NCBI RefSeq assembly: GCF_003851045.1
Contig: NZ_BFBX01000018.1
Coordinates: forward strand, 1 to 64,000
DNA: 64,000 nt
DNA from: Paenibacillus sp. 598K
Lineage (GTDB): Bacteria; Bacillota; Bacilli; Paenibacillales; Paenibacillaceae
Direction of reading: 5' to 3'
Each line of letters opens with the position of its first letter. Position 1 is the first letter of the stretch. Under the pieces are notes generated by a model. The model did not search any database. It had not been told where the DNA came from and saw only the letters and a program-made list of their open reading frames with translations. The position numbers and the translations under genes are program-made. Below are positions 59,698 to 64,000 of this stretch, piece after piece.

Positions 59698-60705
59698 CTA
59701 CCAGTTGGAATACAGCGGGCTCGGACCTGGATGTGTAGGAAAATGGGGCAGCACATACTCTGCCAGCTCCTGAATGATTTCAACGGGTGGGCGGCTTGAA
59801 AATTGAATGCCTAACGCAGCATGATTTACACCGGCAACCTGCCATTCCTCCAATAACTGAATTAACCCCTTGCGTCCTGTACGTAATATAAATCCACCAC
59901 GCAGCGGCGTGCGGGGATGATCAGGATCGTCGACCAAATCAATCCATTCATTGGTCATATGGGGCTTGAATGCTCCCCCAACTATTTTATCGCGCCAGGT
60001 ACTAATTTTCTGAGCCAAACGCTTGGGTCCCGAATGGTCGGCTGTAGCTTCCGGATAGGTTAGCCAACCGTCGCCTTGCTCTGCGATCCAATCAAGCGAT
60101 TGGCGGCTTGATCCCGTTACAATGAGTGGGATATCGCCTGCTGTCGGTCGCGGCAAGAGCTCGACACCTGACACCTGCCCAAGCGATGAATGAATGGACG
60201 GATGACGTTGCCTGATAAGCTCGCGGAAAAAAGCAACGGCTTCCCTGAATCGCTCTCCACGCTCATCTGCATTCATACCATACGCTGGAAATTCAACGGG
60301 ACGGTCACCCGAAGCAATTCCCATCACCAAGCGCCCACCAGACAAAACATCGATCGACAAAGCGGATTTTGCCAAGTCAATCGGATGGCGAAGCGTAAAA
60401 ATAGCACTCCCTGTTGCCAGAGCGACATGGCGTGTTTTGGCAGCCAAATAAGAAAGGTAGGCAAATGGATCGAAGAGCTGCCCAGCATCCTGAAAACCAG
60501 GATCGTATAAGGGAACGTCTCGTACCCACACGGCGGCAAAATTCAACTCATCGATTAACTGTACAACCTCCGCCTGATCCTTCAAAGCCTCCATCTGACC
60601 TGTATAGAACCTTAATGGCAAGAAAATGCCTATCGTTAACTGATCTGGTGCGAACATGCGACGATACCCGGGATGACTCTGGAAGCCTGACTTACTTGCT
60701 TGCAA
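59698..60705 (-). CDS. luciferase-like flavin monooxygenase (LLM class)
   Basis: 335 residues from a TTG at 60705 behind AGGAGGG. It follows the bacterial luciferase fold: LTIGIFLPLRFYTGQ, NFAAVWVRDVPLYDP, THRHVALATGS-type strand (ALATGSAIFTLRHPIDLAKS), LSGGRLVMGIASGDRPVEF, and IPLIVTGSSRQSLDWIAEQGDGW. These proteins use FMNH2 or F420 to oxidise small organic substrates. It faces a PdxR/MocR regulator, which suggests substrate-induced control. The exact reaction is unknown. Confidence 0.85.
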   Translation of the reverse strand: MQASKSGFQSHPGYRRMFAPDQLTIGIFLPLRFYTGQMEALKDQAEVVQLIDELNFAAVWVRDVPLYDPGFQDAGQLFDPFAYLSYLAAKTRHVALATGSAIFTLRHPIDLAKSALSIDVLSGGRLVMGIASGDRPVEFPAYGMNADERGERFREAVAFFRELIRQRHPSIHSSLGQVSGVELLPRPTAGDIPLIVTGSSRQSLDWIAEQGDGWLTYPEATADHSGPKRLAQKISTWRDKIVGGAFKPHMTNEWIDLVDDPDHPRTPLRGGFILRTGRKGLIQLLEEWQVAGVNHAALGIQFSSRPPVEIIQELAEYVLPHFPTHPGPSPLYSNW

Positions 60706-60861
60706 TGGATTCCCTCCTAAACGAGATGTGGCTTTCAAGTCTTGCTTGCTTCAAAGGAAGTGATATCATTGTAAACAGTATCTGTCCCTTTTAGTAGTTA
60801 CAGTTCTAAACATAATAATGGGGTCAGATTGCAATTGCCATGTAGATAAGGAGTGAAAATC

Positions 60862-62277
60862 ATGGATATTACCCTGCTGCTGAACAATCAATCGAAGGAG
60901 CCTTTGTATGTTCAGCTCTATCAACATATCAAAAAAGAAATTATGAATGGAAAATATGCTGCCAATACCCGTCTTCCCTCCATTCGTACATTAGCAGGAC
61001 ATCTTCATATTAGTCGCAATACCGTAGAGCTGGCGTACCAGCAGTTAATTGCCGAGGGCTATGTTCTAAGCAAGCCCAGAAGCGGCTTATATGTGATGGC
61101 ATTGCAGTTGGATACCTTGTCCTTGCAGCGACCAAAGAATGAAGCATTACTGGAAGAACGCGAGCATAAGCTCACTCCCGTCAAATATGACTTTCGGTAC
61201 GGCGACGTAGACGCTGCGCATTTCCCGCTCGCAACCTGGCGCAAGCTCTCTCATCAATGTCTGCTGCCAGAGCAATCCAGTTTGTACTCTTATGGAGAGT
61301 CTCAAGGGGATCGGGCGCTACGTCTTCAATTATCCAGTTATCTGTACAATTCAAGAGGAGTCAACAGCTCAGCAGAGCAAATCATCCTGGGAGCAGGCGT
61401 TCAGTATTTGACTGGACTGCTTTGCGGGCTGTTGCGATCTGTCACGGGCACTGCTATTGCAATGGAGGACCCCGGCTATGACGGCTTGCGGACCGTGTTT
61501 CATCACCATGGTCTTCAGGTGTACCCTATTGGACTGGAAAGAGATGGGCTCAACATCGACATGCTCTATAACAGCCCTTGTCGCGCCGTCTACATTACTC
61601 CCTCACACCAATTTCCGATGGGTACAGTGATGTCGCTTGCAAAACGGATGCGATTGCTGCAATGGGCAGAGGACAAAAACGGCCTAATTATTGAGGATGA
61701 CTATGACAGTGAATTTCGTTATGTTGGCAAGCCTATCCCCTCCTTGCAAAGCTTGGATACCCATCACCGTACCGTTTACCTAAGCACCTTTTCCAAATGT
61801 CTGCTGCCATCCATACGCATCGCCTACCTTGTGCTCCCTCCCTCTCTGCTGAAGCTGCATCACGAGCACAACTACCGCGTATTTGATCAGACGGTCTCCA
61901 CACATCATCAGCAAACGCTGGAGCTATTTATGCGCAAGGGACACTGGGAGGCTCATATTCGCCGCATGCGCAAGATTTATCATAAAAAGCAGGATGCGCT
62001 TATCGAAGCCATCACACAGCTAATGGGCTCTAAGACAACAATTATTGGGCAAGATGCGGGTCTGCACATTTTGCTTCGTGTCCACAACGGTATGAACGAG
62101 GAGCAACTGATTCATGCGGCTGAAATGGAAGGCGTCCGTGTATACGCCGTGTCTCCTTTTTGGGCAAGTGCTGCCGAGGCTGAAGCCTCGATGGTTCAAG
62201 TCGGCTATGGAGGACTGGAGATCGAGGATATGAGTAAAGGCGTTCAGGCTCTGCATCGCGCATGGTTTCCGGGATAA
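60862..62277 (+). CDS. PdxR/MocR-family regulator (GntR HTH fused to aminotransferase fold)
   Basis: 471 residues from the ATG at 60862 with AAGGAG eight bases before it; the GTG at 60853 is too close. Residues 1-75 are a GntR winged helix (EPLYVQLYQHIKKEIMNGKY, LPSIRTLAGHLHISRNTVEL). The rest is a fold-type I aminotransferase domain that binds PLP, with the lysine in STFSKCLLPSIRIAYLV and the aspartate in IIEDDYDSEF. Members sense PLP-amino acid adducts. It diverges from the luciferase-like gene, its probable target. The gap holds loosely repeated ACAGT-type motifs (AAACAGTATCTG, TTACAGTTCTA) that could be its sites. Confidence 0.9.
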   Translation: MDITLLLNNQSKEPLYVQLYQHIKKEIMNGKYAANTRLPSIRTLAGHLHISRNTVELAYQQLIAEGYVLSKPRSGLYVMALQLDTLSLQRPKNEALLEEREHKLTPVKYDFRYGDVDAAHFPLATWRKLSHQCLLPEQSSLYSYGESQGDRALRLQLSSYLYNSRGVNSSAEQIILGAGVQYLTGLLCGLLRSVTGTAIAMEDPGYDGLRTVFHHHGLQVYPIGLERDGLNIDMLYNSPCRAVYITPSHQFPMGTVMSLAKRMRLLQWAEDKNGLIIEDDYDSEFRYVGKPIPSLQSLDTHHRTVYLSTFSKCLLPSIRIAYLVLPPSLLKLHHEHNYRVFDQTVSTHHQQTLELFMRKGHWEAHIRRMRKIYHKKQDALIEAITQLMGSKTTIIGQDAGLHILLRVHNGMNEEQLIHAAEMEGVRVYAVSPFWASAAEAEASMVQVGYGGLEIEDMSKGVQALHRAWFPG

Positions 62278-62371
62278 AGTGGTGACCAAACGTCACTGGT
62301 TTTCGACAAGAGGCTCCTATACAGTTTAGGAACAAGCGTGTGAATAGGACTGCAAAAGGAGCGTAGCGGAA

Positions 62372-64000
62372 ATGATGCGAGACATGAAGAGAAAGTTGGC
62401 GTTGTGCGCAATGGCGCTGTTACTGACGCTGCCCGTGCTGTCGAACCTGGGAGGCACAGTAGCTGTGGCAGGCGCGACGCCGGGAGAGTATCCGATTACC
62501 TATGGCGCCAACGTTAGCCATGATTCTCCGATAATCGACGGAGGCCGGATCGTGTATACGCTCGGCGGCAATGTGTATGTGTACGATGCGACGTCCAAGC
62601 AAAAGCGGCAGCTGACGACGAGCGGCAAGGCTTATATGCCGGAAATTGGCGGAAATGAGGTCGTGTGGTCGGAAAATCGCGATGGAACAAACGATATCTT
62701 CCTCTACGATCTCGTCGCCAATGAAGAAACGCAAGTTACCCAAACGGGCTCGGTATACGAGGTGAACCCAAAGCTCGCAGGTACGGAGCAGCAGTACATT
62801 GTGTATGGGATCGGCAATGGTATCTATCTCTATGACGTAGCCGGTCGAACCTCGCAAAAAATCAACACGATCGACGACAGCGATTACTCGGCTCAGACCG
62901 GATATGCCGTGTCGGGCGACCGGGTCGTATGGTATGAACACCGATATAATCCCGCCTCGATGTCCATGCATCTGTATACGATTGGCGGCAATGGGGGAGC
63001 GACACCGATCGCGCAAGACGCCAACCTGGCGGTATCCCAGCCCAATCTGGCCATCGATGGGGACAAGCTGGTCTGGGTGGACAGACAGACGGGATCATAC
63101 CGCGACAATATTTACTTTTATGATCTTTCAGAGGGAAGCGGACGCTTCCTGGATCCCCGCGACAACAATCAGAGCGCTCCCGCCATCGACGGCGACAAGG
63201 TCGTCTGGCTCGATAATCGCAGCGGCAAAAACCAGGTATACAGCTATGATCTGGCCGCAGCCTCCGCTGCGTCGGTGACGGCTTCGGATGTGAGTAAAAC
63301 GAGTGTCGACCTCTCCGGGAGCAACATCGTGTGGGGGAACGGCAAAAATATTTATGCCAGTGCCGACATCGGGCCCAGTCCGATCGATGCCTTGAACCAG
63401 GCGGCGAATGCGGAGGAGATCGGCGACTTGCTCGAAAGCGCGGATATCGGCTTGACGTCGCCGGGGGATTACGCCAGTTGGCAAAATTACAAAGATAAAG
63501 GCTTTGTCGCCAATGAGGTATGGTCGTCCCGTCCCGCGCAAGGCTACGCCAGCTTGACAGACGTACAGGCTGCCTTTAACGAAGCCGTGCAGGAGCGGCT
63601 TCCGATCTCGCGTGTCCATGCTGCACGCAAGCTAACGCCTTTGACCGAGGCGCTTGGCAGCCCCGACCTGGGCTTGGACCTGTCAGCTTATCTGGCGTTA
63701 GCGCCGAAGGATCGGGCTGCGGCCATCCAGACCTTCTCGATTAATAACTCTGGCAGCGGCTTTGATAACCTGGAGCAGCTCCAATGGGCGCTGGACGAGG
63801 CTGTGCTGGCGTGGTCGACGTCGGAGTTCCGTTATATCGACGACATGGACATGAACGGATGGTTCGGCGATCTGGCGGCGGACAGCCAGGGCAATCTCTA
63901 TGTCGCTTATACCGATGAGGATCATGGCGAAAAAGCTACCGTTCGACGTTACGACAAAGCAAGCGGCTCCTGGCTGGTCGTGGGCAGCCAAGGCTTCAGC
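62372..64000 (+). CDS. secreted beta-propeller surface protein, 3' end cut by window edge
   Basis: 543 codons from the ATG at 62372 (AAAGGAG upstream) stay open to the last base. A signal peptide (LCAMALLLTLPVLSNLGG, then AVAGA) is followed by TolB-like beta-propeller blades at about 40-335: DSPIIDGGRIVYTLGGNVYV, PEIGGNEVVWSENRDGTNDI, PAIDGDKVVWLDNRSGKNQV. A helical segment (about 340-475) leads to a second repeat type (LAADSQGNLYVAYTDEDHGEK, VRRYDKASGSWLVVGSQGFS) that in Paenibacillus surface proteins forms another propeller, often ending in SLH domains. The missing C-terminus prevents testing that. The function is unknown. Confidence 0.85.
   Translation, partial: MMRDMKRKLALCAMALLLTLPVLSNLGGTVAVAGATPGEYPITYGANVSHDSPIIDGGRIVYTLGGNVYVYDATSKQKRQLTTSGKAYMPEIGGNEVVWSENRDGTNDIFLYDLVANEETQVTQTGSVYEVNPKLAGTEQQYIVYGIGNGIYLYDVAGRTSQKINTIDDSDYSAQTGYAVSGDRVVWYEHRYNPASMSMHLYTIGGNGGATPIAQDANLAVSQPNLAIDGDKLVWVDRQTGSYRDNIYFYDLSEGSGRFLDPRDNNQSAPAIDGDKVVWLDNRSGKNQVYSYDLAAASAASVTASDVSKTSVDLSGSNIVWGNGKNIYASADIGPSPIDALNQAANAEEIGDLLESADIGLTSPGDYASWQNYKDKGFVANEVWSSRPAQGYASLTDVQAAFNEAVQERLPISRVHAARKLTPLTEALGSPDLGLDLSAYLALAPKDRAAAIQTFSINNSGSGFDNLEQLQWALDEAVLAWSTSEFRYIDDMDMNGWFGDLAADSQGNLYVAYTDEDHGEKATVRRYDKASGSWLVVGSQGFS

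Overview
The window looks like chromosome from a spore-forming Paenibacillus or close relative. Evidence: strong AGGAGG-type ribosome binding sites, many TTG and GTG starts, BclA-like collagen proteins, SLH-anchored surface enzymes, LplB/YtcP-type sugar ABC permeases with lipoprotein binding proteins, a two-transmembrane AraC regulator and a Spo0E-like peptide. No rRNA, tRNA, CRISPR array or complete insertion sequence was seen.

Layout. (1) 1-6.2 kb, minus strand: three tandem collagen-like spore-surface genes with identical TTG starts and near-identical first residues. The last runs off the left edge, and a 24-codon stub of a fourth copy lies in front. (2) 6.4-8.8 kb: a VanZ-like membrane protein and a ricin-lectin lipoprotein. 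(3) 8.9-31 kb: a glycan-utilisation locus. A LacI regulator and GH38 alpha-mannosidase (minus) diverge from an ABC importer (two permeases plus a DUF3502-type binding protein), a cytoplasmic six-hairpin glycosidase, a GH2 beta-mannosidase, an SLH-anchored 2024-residue paralogue of the glycosidase and a secreted 1051-residue paralogue. Both divergent promoters carry the same dyad, AGTAA-NN-TTACT. The likely route is surface trimming of a mannose-containing glycan, import of oligosaccharides and intracellular breakdown. (4) 31-35.9 kb: a conserved hypothetical, a palindromic repeat cluster, a GNAT protein, a secreted hypothetical, a BlaI/M56 pair with operators, and an AbrB-zinc-knuckle-HTH fusion.

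(5) 35.9-41.5 kb, AT-rich and accessory in look: a three-gene module (XRE regulator, ImmA/IrrE-type metalloprotease, PIN-like nuclease), two small XRE repressors, a Spo0E-like protein, a membrane-anchored hypothetical, an Rpn-family nuclease and a small downstream gene broken by a one-base deletion. (6) 41.7-51.5 kb: a second sugar locus with two permeases, a binding lipoprotein, an AraC regulator with extracellular sensor and a secreted multi-domain clan GH-A enzyme. (7) 51.5-62.3 kb: housekeeping and stress genes: Crp-family regulator, HAD phosphatase, MsrA, LysE exporter, TVP38-type protein, AlkD-like protein, ketopantoate-reductase-like protein with TetR regulator, MFS exporter, Lrp regulator, and a luciferase-like oxidoreductase divergent from a PdxR/MocR regulator. 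(8) 62.4-64 kb: a secreted beta-propeller protein that runs off the right edge.

The best candidates for under-described biology are the XRE/metalloprotease/PIN triad, and the mannose-glycan locus with three differently located paralogues of one glycosidase plus eight copies of a shared GWxG module. Both functions are inferred from sequence pattern alone; no database search was possible.
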